DNA of 64,000 bases from Thermoleophilaceae bacterium. Its GTDB lineage: Bacteria > Actinomycetota > Thermoleophilia > Solirubrobacterales > Thermoleophilaceae. This document shows, piece by piece, positions 44,732 through 55,929 of the stretch (its first letter is position 1; each line of letters opens with the position of its first letter). The notes under the pieces were generated by a model. It saw only the letters and a program-made list of their open reading frames with translations. It made no database searches and was not told where the DNA came from. The translations under genes were made by a program, and so were the position numbers. The stretch lies in assembly GCA_030446485.1 (NCBI GenBank), contig JAUJNF010000001.1:361098-425097 (forward strand), read 5' to 3'.

Positions 44732-46108
44732 TCAGCCTTCGGGTGGAGCGGCCGGCGGTGCGCCCTGGGGCGGCACCGGCACCTGCTGCGGCGGCGGCGC
44801 TCCCTGGGGGGGCGCGCCCTGCGGTGCGGCACCCTGCGGCGGCGCGCCCTGAGGCACGGCGCCCTGCGGCGGGACACCCTGCGGCGGCGCGCCTTGCGGC
44901 ACGGCACCCTGCGGCGGCGGCGCACCCTGAGGCGCACCGGTCGGAGGCGCTCCCTGCGGCGGGGCGCCAGAGGCCGGCGTGCTACCCGTCTCGTCCTTCG
45001 GCGCGTTGCCGCACTCGTCCACGATGAAGTCCTTGGCGCACTTGGTCTCTTCCCTGTACTTGTCCTGGAACTTCTTGATGAAGTCGTCGAGGGCCTTCTG
45101 CTCCCGCTGGGACTTGAGCGTGGCCTTGATCGTCTCCTTGACCTCCTCGAGCGGCTGCTGAGTGGCCTCCGTGATCTTGTCCACCTTGAAGACGTAGAAG
45201 CCGAAATCGGTCTTCACGGGGCCCTCCAGCGAGCCCGTGTCAGCAGCGAAGACGGCATCCTCGAGCGCCTTGTCCTGCTGGCCCTTCTGGACCGCCGGCA
45301 GCTTGCCGCCCTGGGTCTTCGAGGCCTCGTCGATCGAGAACTTCTTCGCCACCTGCTCGAACTTCTGGCCCCCGTCGAGGGCCTCGCGCGCCTGCTCGGC
45401 CTTCGCCTCGTCCTTGGTGAGGACGACGCTGAGGTCGCGCGACTCGGGCTGTGAGAACTGCTCCTTGTTCTCGTCGTAGTACTTCTGGATGTCGGCGTCG
45501 GAGACGTTCCCCTTGCCCTCGATCACCTTCTTGCGGACCTCGTTCGACAGTGCGTCGAGGCGGACCCGGAACAGCAGGTCCTCCTCGGTCTGGCCCGAGG
45601 TCTTCAGGAACTCCTGGTACTGCTTCTCCTCGGGGAACGACTGCTTCTTCTGATCGTCGAACTGCTTGCGGACGGTCTCTTCGCTGACCTCGATGTCCCG
45701 CTCCTCGGCCTCCTGCTCGATCCAGCTCGCGGAGATGAGGAACTGCATCACCTGGTCCCGCAGGGAGTCGTACTCGGTCTTGCATTGAGTCTTGAGCTGC
45801 TCGGTCGCGGGCTTCTGACCGCCGGGGGGCACGGGCTGCTTGCCCTTGGCGGCCACGCACTTCTCGAAGTTCGGCGGGTCGGGCACGGTGACCGCCGCGG
45901 TGCCGAGGCCCTGCGCCTGGCTGCTGGCGGCGGCCTTCAACCAGTGGTCGAACTCGTCACGCTCGATCACCGAGTCGCCGACCTTCGCGACTGAGTTCGG
46001 AGGCACGTCGTTGCCACAGCCGGCGGCCACGAGGACGGTGGCGCCGAGTGCGGCCAGCAGCGGCAGCCGGCGTCGCCGGGCGGGTGAAAGCGAAGGAGAC
46101 TCGGGCAT
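44732..46108 (-). CDS. SurA/PrsA-like peptidyl-prolyl isomerase lipoprotein with GAPPQ repeats
   Basis: 458 residues. Signal peptide with lipobox LVAAGC (Cys31), so the mature protein is probably lipid-anchored outside the membrane. SurA-N-type helices cover about 45-220, a PpiC rotamase domain about 220-340 (SRDLSVVLTKDEAKAEQARE, GKLPAVQKGQQDKALEDAVF, VKTDFGFYVFKVDKI), then a helical return. The last 75 residues are repeats built on GAPPQ/GAVPQ, rich in Pro, Gly and Gln, likely extended and wall-spanning. It folds secreted proteins. Its stop lies 13 bases before mazG. Confidence 0.9.
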   Translation of the reverse strand: MPESPSLSPARRRRLPLLAALGATVLVAAGCGNDVPPNSVAKVGDSVIERDEFDHWLKAAASSQAQGLGTAAVTVPDPPNFEKCVAAKGKQPVPPGGQKPATEQLKTQCKTEYDSLRDQVMQFLISASWIEQEAEERDIEVSEETVRKQFDDQKKQSFPEEKQYQEFLKTSGQTEEDLLFRVRLDALSNEVRKKVIEGKGNVSDADIQKYYDENKEQFSQPESRDLSVVLTKDEAKAEQAREALDGGQKFEQVAKKFSIDEASKTQGGKLPAVQKGQQDKALEDAVFAADTGSLEGPVKTDFGFYVFKVDKITEATQQPLEEVKETIKATLKSQREQKALDDFIKKFQDKYREETKCAKDFIVDECGNAPKDETGSTPASGAPPQGAPPTGAPQGAPPPQGAVPQGAPPQGVPPQGAVPQGAPPQGAAPQGAPPQGAPPPQQVPVPPQGAPPAAPPEG

Positions 46109-46252
46109 GGCTGCTTTCTAGAAGCGAAGGGTTAATGGGGCCTAAGGGGCGAGCCGAGGCAGGTCTCTCCGACGCTCCCCGCGTCAGCCCCCGTCGGCGG
46201 GGCATGGTAACGAACGCTTCTCGGCGGCGTGTCGGTTGGCCCGCCCGGCACG

Positions 46253-49615
<3,363 letters not shown>

Positions 49616-49869
49616 GGCACGACGACGGGCCGCGCACAGACGGCGCGGCCCCGTGTGCTCAGCTTACGCTGCGCGGGAGGCGGCCCCGGCGCGGCGAGGC
49701 CGCCAGGGCGGCGTCAGAGCAAGCGCCGGCGGTTGCAGCATTTCGGTCGCAGGAGGACCAAGATCCTCAATCGTCGCGCTAGGAGCCGAGGCAACTTCGG
49801 TGAGCTCGGCGACTGCTCGTGCTGGGCGCTATGCCCGCCGCCGCCACGTTCTCCGTCGAGGCGCGGACC

Positions 49870-50412
49870 CTACAGCTCGCTCGGGGCCGGCGCGAGCAGA
49901 AGCTCCGTGGCCGCGGCGGCGTCCTCCACGAGCGCGGCCACCTGCTCGCGCGGCTCGGCGAAGCGCCCCAGCACGTGTGCCGAGACGATCTCCGGATCGG
50001 TCGAGCCGGGGCGCCCGACACCCACCCTGATGCGGTGGAAGTCGGCCCCGCCGAGCTCGCGCTTCAGCGACTTGAGCCCGTTGTGGCCGGCGAGGCCGCC
50101 GCCCAGGCGCGTGCGCACGTCGCCGAAGGGGAGGTCGATCTCGTCGTGGATCACCACCATGCGGTCGAGGGCCACGCCCAACGCGCCCCGGGCCGGGCCG
50201 GCGGAGCGGCCGGCCTCGTTCATGAACGTCTGCGGCATCAGCACCGCGACGCGGGGGGCGCCGGGACTGATGCGGCCGTCGGTGTAAAGGCCGGCGTAGC
50301 GCTTCTTCACCTTGGGCAGCTGCCAGCGCTCGGCCAGCCGCGTCGCCACCTCGAAGCCCACGTTGTGCCGTGTACGCGCGTAGCGCTCGCCCGGGTTGCC
50401 GAGACCCACCAC
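49870..50412 (-). CDS. pth: Peptidyl-tRNA hydrolase
   Basis: 180 residues from the GTG at 50412. Signatures: VGLGNPGERYARTRHNVGF (catalytic His16), PQTFMNEAG, VIHDEIDLPFGDVRTRLGGGLAGHNGLKS (catalytic Asp and substrate loop) and FHRIRVGVGRP. It frees tRNA from stalled peptidyl-tRNA. The first codons W-L before the chosen start resemble the usual N-terminus, but no start codon is available there apart from unusual ones. It follows rplY by 65 bases, the standard pair. Confidence 0.96.
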   Translation of the reverse strand: MVGLGNPGERYARTRHNVGFEVATRLAERWQLPKVKKRYAGLYTDGRISPGAPRVAVLMPQTFMNEAGRSAGPARGALGVALDRMVVIHDEIDLPFGDVRTRLGGGLAGHNGLKSLKRELGGADFHRIRVGVGRPGSTDPEIVSAHVLGRFAEPREQVAALVEDAAAATELLLAPAPSEL

Positions 50413-50477
50413 GAGCCAGTCGACCCGGCCCCCGTCCCGCTGCCTGTCGTCGCCGCCGCGCCGGCGGCGCAGCAGGC

Positions 50478-51158
50478 TCAGGACTCCTCGCCGCCGCCCT
50501 CGTCGGCAGGTTCGTCGGTCGCGGCGGCGGCCTGCTCGGCTTCGCCCACGAGCTCCGTCTCCTCCTCGATGTCGGTCTCGTCCACGACCTCGGAGGGCAC
50601 GGTCACCGTCGCGATGATGGTTTCCTCCAGGTCGTCGAGAAAGGTCACGCCGGGCGGGGCATCGAGCTCCGACAGGTGCATGGTGGCCGCGGCCTCCATG
50701 CCGGAGACGTCGACCACCAGGCGCTCCGGGAGGTCGGTCGGAAGGGCCTCGATGTTCAGCTCGCGCGTGACGTGTTCGAGCACGCCGCCCTCCTTGGCCC
50801 CGGGAGCCTCCTCGGCGCCCTCGAGCTCGACGGGCACGGTCGAGTGGATCTTCTCGTCGAGGCGCACCTGGAGGAGGTCGATATGCATGATCTCGTGGCG
50901 TACCGGGTGGCGCTGGGTGTCCTTGAGGATCACCGGCCGGGCGGCCTCCCCGGGAATCTGGACGTCGATCACCTGGGAGGCGTCGTGCATCGCGAGGCGC
51001 AGGTCGCGCGTGGCCACCGAGAACGCGACGGGCTCGCCTGCGCCTCCCCCGTAGAGCACCCCCGGGATCAGGCCGGAGCGGCGCAGGCGACGCACGGCGC
51101 GGGAGCCGCGCTCGCTGCGCTCGGCGACGGTGAGGGTGGGTCGTTCCTGGGCGGCCAT
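50478..51158 (-). CDS. rplY: 50S ribosomal protein L25 / general stress protein Ctc
   Basis: 226 residues, the long CTC form with two domains. N-terminal L25 domain: GSRAVRRLRRSGLIPGVLYGGG, LKDTQRHPVRHEIMHIDLLQV; C-terminal TL5-type beta domain: LPTDLPERLVVDVSGME, LDAPPGVTFLDD. The acidic tail (ETELVGEAEQAAAATDEPAD) is typical of high-GC bacteria. It binds 5S rRNA. It is transcribed with pth. Confidence 0.95.
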   Translation of the reverse strand: MAAQERPTLTVAERSERGSRAVRRLRRSGLIPGVLYGGGAGEPVAFSVATRDLRLAMHDASQVIDVQIPGEAARPVILKDTQRHPVRHEIMHIDLLQVRLDEKIHSTVPVELEGAEEAPGAKEGGVLEHVTRELNIEALPTDLPERLVVDVSGMEAAATMHLSELDAPPGVTFLDDLEETIIATVTVPSEVVDETDIEEETELVGEAEQAAAATDEPADEGGGEES

Positions 51159-51188
51159 GAGGAGCGGCAGTCTAGCCGGGCGGCTGTC

Positions 51189-51647
51189 TCAGAGCCCCGG
51201 CTTGACCGCCATGTCGACGACGACGAGCAGCAGGAGGCCGCTCTCGAGCCGCGACAGGTTGACGAGGCGCGAGAGGCGTCGGTTGAAGTCGGGGGTCTGT
51301 CCCTGGGCGCTCACCAGATCCCGTAGTCGGGCCGATTCGGGGCCGAAGAAGCCGGTACCCATGCCCCCCGAGAACAGCCAGACCAGCAGGCCGAAGATGA
51401 TCCAGGCGTCGAACCCGTAGTCGGCCTCGAACACCAGGCCGATGCCCGCCAGGAGCAGGATGCCCGACGCCGGGGGGATGATGCGGGTGCCGAAGAACCC
51501 GACGTCCGACAGGGTGGCGGCCATGCGAGCGGGGTCGTCGCTCCTCAGCGCACGAGCGGCGAGCACGTTCAGGGCCACGCCGCCGCCCACCCACACCACC
51601 GCGGTGAGCAGGTGGACGGCGAGCAGGATGGTGTAGGCGTCGAGCAC
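51189..51647 (-). CDS. DUF2269-type integral membrane protein
   Basis: 152 residues with four hydrophobic helices: ILLAVHLLTAVVWVGGGVAL, SGILLLAGIGLVF, WIIFGLLVWLFSGG and the C-terminal LESGLLLLVVVDMAV. The H-L-x4-W-x-G pattern in helix 1 resembles DUF2269 and related CopD-like membrane proteins. Function unknown. It starts 7 bases after the DUF427 gene stop and is in the same transcript. Confidence 0.78.
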   Translation of the reverse strand: MLDAYTILLAVHLLTAVVWVGGGVALNVLAARALRSDDPARMAATLSDVGFFGTRIIPPASGILLLAGIGLVFEADYGFDAWIIFGLLVWLFSGGMGTGFFGPESARLRDLVSAQGQTPDFNRRLSRLVNLSRLESGLLLLVVVDMAVKPGL

Positions 51648-51654
51648 GGCGCGG

Positions 51655-51936
51655 TCAGGCGGTGACCTCCACGCCCTTCCAGAACGCCACGTGGTCCTTG
51701 ATCTCCGCCGCGGCTTCCTTCGGCTCGGGGTAGGTCCAGGCGGCGTCCTCGTTGCGCTGCCCGTCTATCTCGACGGTGCGGTAGCTGGCGTCGCCCTTCC
51801 ATGGGCAGTACGTCGTCTTCTCACTGGCGGTGAAGTACTCGCCCTTGACGGCGTCGGGCGGGAAGTAGTGGTTGCCCTCGATGACGATGGTGTCGTCGCT
51901 CTCGGCGAGCGTCGTTCCGTTCCAGACTGCCTTCAT
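51655..51936 (-). CDS. DUF427 domain protein
   Basis: 93 residues from the ATG at 51936, which has a very strong ribosome site (GAAGGAGGAG, 4-5 bases away); the longer open frame is not real. DUF427 features: VWNGTTLAESDDTIVIEGNH, YFPPDAVK, the conserved TTYCPWKGDASY with its Cys, and WTYPEPKEAAAEIKDHVAFW. A small beta-rich single-domain protein, common in actinobacteria, of unknown role. It is located between the LLM oxidoreductase and DUF2269 genes. Confidence 0.92.
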   Translation of the reverse strand: MKAVWNGTTLAESDDTIVIEGNHYFPPDAVKGEYFTASEKTTYCPWKGDASYRTVEIDGQRNEDAAWTYPEPKEAAAEIKDHVAFWKGVEVTA

Positions 51937-51989
51937 GTGCTCCTCCTTCGTGGGGGCCGTGGGACCAGGGTAGGAAAGCGCCCCGGGCG

Positions 51990-52961
51990 TCAGCCCGCCC
52001 GCGCCGCGCCCGCCTCCAGCGTGGCCTCGAAGTCGGTCCGCGCTATGGGTCCCACGCACGGCGTGGTGCAGCCGGCGTCGCGGTAACGCTCGAGCCCCGC
52101 CCTGACGTCGTCCTCTGTGCCCACGGCCGCGAGCAGGCCGAGGAACTCGGCGGAGATCGCCGCCTTCATCGCCTCCGTGTCTCCCGCCGCGGCGTCGAAG
52201 GCCGCGATGTCGTCCCGGAAGCCCGAGCGCGCGATCATCGCCCGGTAGAAGGGCAGGCCGAAGTAGGGCAGCAGGTCGTTGCGCAGGGAGCTGTGAGCGG
52301 CATCCGAATCGTCGGTGCGGGCGCACGGCACGGCCGGCACGATCTCGAAGCCGTCCATCGCCTTGCCCGCTCGCTCGCGGCCCCTGCGCACCTCCGGCAC
52401 CACCACGTCGCGGATGTAGTTGGGGTTGCAGAGCCAGAGAAGAACGCCGTCGCCGACCTCGCCGGCCAACCGGAGCATGGCCGGCGACAGGGCGGCGATG
52501 TAGATCGGCAGCTCGGGGCGCGGCTCCAGCCCGGCCAGCCGGAAGCCGGTGCGCCACTTCTCGCCCTCCGGCGGCTCCTCACCGCCGAGGATGGCGCGCA
52601 CGATCTGCGCGTACTCGCGCATCTCGGCCGCCGGGCGGTCGATGGTCTGGCCGTGCCAGCCCTCCACGACCGGCCGGTGCGACACGCCGAGCCCGAGGGT
52701 CAGGCGACCGTCCGAGAGGTCGTCGATGGTGGCCGCGGTCTGGGCCATCGTGGCCGGCGTGCGCGTGTAGATGGGCACGACGCCCGTGCCCACCCGAATC
52801 CTCTCCGTCGCGAGCGCGTAGGCGGTGAGCACGGTCAGTGACTCGCGGCCGGCGATGTGCGTCACGTACACCTCTTCGTAGCCGAGCTCCTCGGCCCGGC
52901 GCACGCGCTCGACGGCCTGGGGCAGCGAGCGGCCGGTGGAGACGAAGCAGCCGAGGCCCAT
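51990..52961 (-). CDS. LLM-class (luciferase-like) F420-dependent oxidoreductase
   Basis: 323 residues, TIM-barrel of the luciferase-like family. It opens MGLGCFVSTGRSLPQAVERV, has EELGYEEVYVTHIAGRESLTVL, the F420-type IRVGTGVVPIYTRTPATMAQ, and DGRLTLGLGVSHRPVVEGWHG typical of actinobacterial F420-dependent members. It probably uses F420H2 or F420 to reduce or oxidise a small molecule; the substrate is unknown. It is followed by DUF427 and DUF2269 genes and preceded, on the same strand, by a FadR-type regulator gene 53 bases upstream. Confidence 0.9.
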   Translation of the reverse strand: MGLGCFVSTGRSLPQAVERVRRAEELGYEEVYVTHIAGRESLTVLTAYALATERIRVGTGVVPIYTRTPATMAQTAATIDDLSDGRLTLGLGVSHRPVVEGWHGQTIDRPAAEMREYAQIVRAILGGEEPPEGEKWRTGFRLAGLEPRPELPIYIAALSPAMLRLAGEVGDGVLLWLCNPNYIRDVVVPEVRRGRERAGKAMDGFEIVPAVPCARTDDSDAAHSSLRNDLLPYFGLPFYRAMIARSGFRDDIAAFDAAAGDTEAMKAAISAEFLGLLAAVGTEDDVRAGLERYRDAGCTTPCVGPIARTDFEATLEAGAARAG

Positions 52962-53014
52962 GCCCAGGCGAGACTAACGGGCGGGCATGCCGCCGCCCGC
53001 CGGCTGAGGACCTT

Positions 53015-53728
53015 TCAGCTCGGCGCCGACGAGATCACGCGGGCCTCCTGCGCGGCCGCCAGCTCGCCGACGGCCTCGACCGCCGCGCTTGGGTCCTCCT
53101 GCGCCACCGCGTCGGCCACCCGACGGTAGAGCGGCACCAGGTCGGCGTGGTCACTGACCACCGCCGCGAACAGGGTGGGCCGTTCGAAGTAGATCGCCCG
53201 AATCGAGTTCATCACCAGCACGAGCACGAGGTTGCCGGTTGCGTCGACGAGGTCGGACATGAAGCCGAAGTCCACCGCCTGGGCCGCCTCCCGATCATCC
53301 ACCTCGTCCATGCGGGTGGCGAGCTCCTGGAGCCGAGCCGCCTGCGCGCCGCTCCGACGCTGCGCGGCGAGGCCGGCGACCGCAATGAGCATCAGGCGGC
53401 GAGCCTCGAGGATGTCGGTGAGGGTGTCGCGCTCGACCTCGCCCGCCCGGGCCAGCACCGCGGCGATCACGTCGAGTCCGCCGTGCGCTCGCCAATCCGT
53501 CACCCGCATCGCGTCGCCATGTCGGACGTCCACCAGGCGAAGCTGCTCTAGCCGCTTTACGGCCTCGCGCACCGAGGCCATGTTCACCCCGAGCTCGGCC
53601 GCGAGCCGGCGCTGCGTGGGCAGCTTCTCGCCCGGGGCGTAGCGCCCGGAGAGCACGGCCTCCGACAGCGAGCGGAAGACCCGCTCGGATACGAGCGCAC
53701 GCTCTTCCCGTCGAGGCACGGGACTCAT
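53015..53728 (-). CDS. GntR/FadR family transcriptional regulator (FCD domain)
   Basis: 237 residues from the ATG at 53728, which lies five bases after a TATAGG box; a GTG two codons upstream is an alternative. N-terminal winged helix: LSEAVLSGRYAPGEKLPTQRRLAAELGV and MASVREAVKRLEQLRLV. C-terminal FCD helical domain: DILEARRLMLIAVAGLAAQR, MDEVDDREAAQAVDFGFM. Such regulators bind organic or fatty acids. It may control the downstream oxidoreductase group or the divergent arfB. Confidence 0.92.
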   Translation of the reverse strand: MSPVPRREERALVSERVFRSLSEAVLSGRYAPGEKLPTQRRLAAELGVNMASVREAVKRLEQLRLVDVRHGDAMRVTDWRAHGGLDVIAAVLARAGEVERDTLTDILEARRLMLIAVAGLAAQRRSGAQAARLQELATRMDEVDDREAAQAVDFGFMSDLVDATGNLVLVLVMNSIRAIYFERPTLFAAVVSDHADLVPLYRRVADAVAQEDPSAAVEAVGELAAAQEARVISSAPS

Positions 53729-53755
53729 ACCCACCTATACGTTCACCATGGTCGC
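53729..53755. promoter_or_regulatory. 27-base divergent promoter region with shared TATA core
   Basis: Between the start of the FadR-type gene and arfB only 27 bases remain. The core CCTATACG (53734-53741) gives TATAGG toward the regulator (5 bases before its ATG) and TATACG toward arfB (14 bases before its ATG at 53756). A second, out-of-frame ATG lies at 53748. Confidence 0.5.
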
Positions 53756-54172
53756 ATGGACGACCCGATGGTGGTGATCCCGGGAGTCGCCGTGCCGCTC
53801 GCCGAGGTGCAGCTGCGCACCAGCCGCTCCTCGGGGCCGGGCGGACAGCACGCGAACGTGACCGCGTCGCGCGTGGAGGCCGTGTTCGACGTGGCCGCCT
53901 CCCGCTCCCTGAGCGAGGCGCAGCGGCAGCGCGTGATGGCGCGCTCGGGCCCCCGCCTGACCGCGGTTGCCCAGGACGCACGCAGCCAGGCCCGCAACCG
54001 GGAGCTCGCCCTCGAGCGGCTGCGCGCGCGGCTCGCCACCGCACTCGCGGTGCCCCGGGCTCGGCGCGCGACGCGTCCCTCGCACGGCGTCGAGCGCCGC
54101 CGCCTGGAGGCAAAGCGGCGCCGGTCCGAGCGCAAGCGCGAGCGGCGGCGGCCGCCGAGCGGCGAGGACTGA
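53756..54172 (+). CDS. arfB: ArfB-type alternative ribosome-rescue factor
   Basis: 138 residues, the size of ArfB (YaeJ). Class I release-factor-like domain with the hydrolytic GGQ (residues 29-31) in SGPGGQHANVTASRVE, followed by a basic C-terminal tail (RRRLEAKRRRSERKRERRR) that enters the mRNA channel in empty ribosomes. It lacks codon-recognition domains. It releases peptides from ribosomes stalled on non-stop mRNA. Divergent from the FadR-type gene and followed 21 or 60 bases later by sirB1, depending on the start chosen there. Confidence 0.93.
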   Translation: MDDPMVVIPGVAVPLAEVQLRTSRSSGPGGQHANVTASRVEAVFDVAASRSLSEAQRQRVMARSGPRLTAVAQDARSQARNRELALERLRARLATALAVPRARRATRPSHGVERRRLEAKRRRSERKRERRRPPSGED

Positions 54173-54232
54173 GCGGCCGGGGAGCCGGCGCACGTGCCGC
54201 GGAGTCGTCCGCCATTGGGCGACCATGCGCAT

Positions 54233-54883
54233 GTGGACGATGACTTCACGACGCTGGCGGCCCTGCCCGACCCCCGCCTCGATCGCCTGTCGCTGGCCCT
54301 TGCCGCGAGCTTCCGCTCGGTGGACGCCGCGGCCGCGCTTGCGGAGCTCGACCGGCTGGGCGAGGCCCTCCGCGGGGACGCACCAGCGTCGCCCGAGGAG
54401 GGTGCGGAGAGCTGCCGGCGCGTGCTGGGGGTGGAGAACGGCTTTTCCGGAGACCGCGACGAATACGACCACCCGCGCAACTCGATGCTCGACCTCGTGC
54501 TGCAGGGCAGGCGGGGCCTCCCGATCCTGCTGTCGACGGTTTACGCCGAGGCGGGGCGGAGGGCCGGCATGCCGCTGGCGGGGGTGGGGCTGCCGGGGCA
54601 CTATGTGGTCGGCCACTTCGGCGGGGATCCGCCGCTGCTGATCGACCCCTTCGCGGGCGGTGTGCGGATCGCGCCCGAGGTGCCGCCGGAGCTCGTCCGT
54701 CCCTGGACCGCCCACGAGACGGCCCTGCGCATGCTGAACAACCTGGTGGGCTCGTACACGAGCCGCGGCGACCTGGCTTTGGCCATACGCGCCGCGGGGA
54801 TGCGGCTGGCGCTGCCCCTACCCGAACCCGTCCGGCAGTCGCTCACGGCCGAGCACCGGGCACTGCAGGCGCGCCTGAACTGA
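54233..54883 (+). CDS. SirB1/transglutaminase-like family protein
   Basis: 216 residues from the GTG at 54233 (a GTG 13 codons upstream at 54194 is also open). SirB1-type Transglut_core2 domain: DEYDHPRNSMLDLVLQGRRG, LPILLSTVYAEAGRRAGMPL, GVGLPGHYVVGHFG, LLIDPFAGG and the end RMLNNLVGSYTSRGDLALA. The usual catalytic Cys is not obvious, as in most SirB1 members. The C-terminal helices resemble a TPR. Function is uncertain; it is converging on prs. Confidence 0.85.
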   Translation: MDDDFTTLAALPDPRLDRLSLALAASFRSVDAAAALAELDRLGEALRGDAPASPEEGAESCRRVLGVENGFSGDRDEYDHPRNSMLDLVLQGRRGLPILLSTVYAEAGRRAGMPLAGVGLPGHYVVGHFGGDPPLLIDPFAGGVRIAPEVPPELVRPWTAHETALRMLNNLVGSYTSRGDLALAIRAAGMRLALPLPEPVRQSLTAEHRALQARLN

Positions 54884-54900
54884 CCGCGCGCGAGCGCGTC

Positions 54901-55929
54901 CTAGAAGAGCTGGTTCTCCCCCGCGAAGATGTCGGACACCGAGTCATCGGTGAAGATGCGGCGCACCGAGTCCTCGAGGATGTCGGCGGTGGTGAGCACC
55001 CTGATGAGGTCGGGAGCGCCCGCACGGAGCGGCACGGTGTCGGTGACGACGATCCCCGACAGAGGGGAGGCCGCCAGCGTCTCGAAGGCGCGCCCCGAGA
55101 AGACGCCGTGGGTGGCCACGGCGAAGACCTTGGAGGCCCCCTCGTCGATCACCGTCTCGGACGCCGCGGCAAGCGTTCCGCCGGTGTCGATGATGTCGTC
55201 GACGATCACCGCGACCTTGTCCCGCACGTCGCCGATCACGTAGCCGATCTCCGCCACCTGCTGGGCGGGCCGCTCCTTCTCGAGCAGCGCGTAGGGCCGC
55301 CCGATCTTCTGGGCGAACTTCTGCGTGAGCTTCACACGGCCGGCGTCGGGCGCGATGATCACGATGTCCTGCTCGTCGCCCAGCTGGTCCTCGACGTACT
55401 GGGTGAGGATCGGCATCGCCGTCATGTGGTCGACCGGCCGGGAGAAGAAGCCCTGCACCTGGCCGGCGTGGAGGTCCATGGTGAGCAGGCGGTCGATGCC
55501 GGCCGTCTCCAGGCAGCGCGCCACGAGGCGGGCGGTGATGGGCTCGCGCGGGGCGGACTTCTTGTCCTGTCGCGAGTAGCCGTACCACGGTGACACGGCG
55601 ATCACCCGGTGGGCGGAGGCGCCCTTGGCGGCCTCTACCATCACGAGCAGCTCCATCAGAGCGTCGTTGATGGTCAGGCCGGTGCCCGCGTTGCCGGCGA
55701 TCGACTGGATGATGAAGATGTCGGCACCGCGGATGGACTCGCGGTAGCGGCAGTAGATCTCCCCGTCGGAGAAGGTCTTCAGCCCGGGATCTGTGAGCCC
55801 GACTCCGAGGCGCTCGGCGATCCTGTTGCCGAGCTCGCCGCTGGCGCGCCCCGCCGCCAGCATCAGCCGCTTCTCCCCCATGGGGAGGCTGGTCGGCGCC
55901 GGCCGTACCTCCGTCTCCAGGCTGCTCAT
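54901..55929 (-). CDS. prs: Ribose-phosphate pyrophosphokinase (PRPP synthetase)
   Basis: 342 residues from the ATG at 55929, which overlaps the glmU stop by 4 bases; the much longer open frame upstream is an antisense-like shadow of glmU. Signatures: FSDGEIYCRYRESIRGADIF, PWYGYSRQDKKSAPREPITA, MDLHAGQVQGFF and the PRPP-binding loop VIVDDIIDTGGTL. It makes PRPP from ribose 5-phosphate and ATP for nucleotide, His and Trp synthesis. glmU-prs is a conserved Gram-positive pair. Confidence 0.97.
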   Translation of the reverse strand: MSSLETEVRPAPTSLPMGEKRLMLAAGRASGELGNRIAERLGVGLTDPGLKTFSDGEIYCRYRESIRGADIFIIQSIAGNAGTGLTINDALMELLVMVEAAKGASAHRVIAVSPWYGYSRQDKKSAPREPITARLVARCLETAGIDRLLTMDLHAGQVQGFFSRPVDHMTAMPILTQYVEDQLGDEQDIVIIAPDAGRVKLTQKFAQKIGRPYALLEKERPAQQVAEIGYVIGDVRDKVAVIVDDIIDTGGTLAAASETVIDEGASKVFAVATHGVFSGRAFETLAASPLSGIVVTDTVPLRAGAPDLIRVLTTADILEDSVRRIFTDDSVSDIFAGENQLF

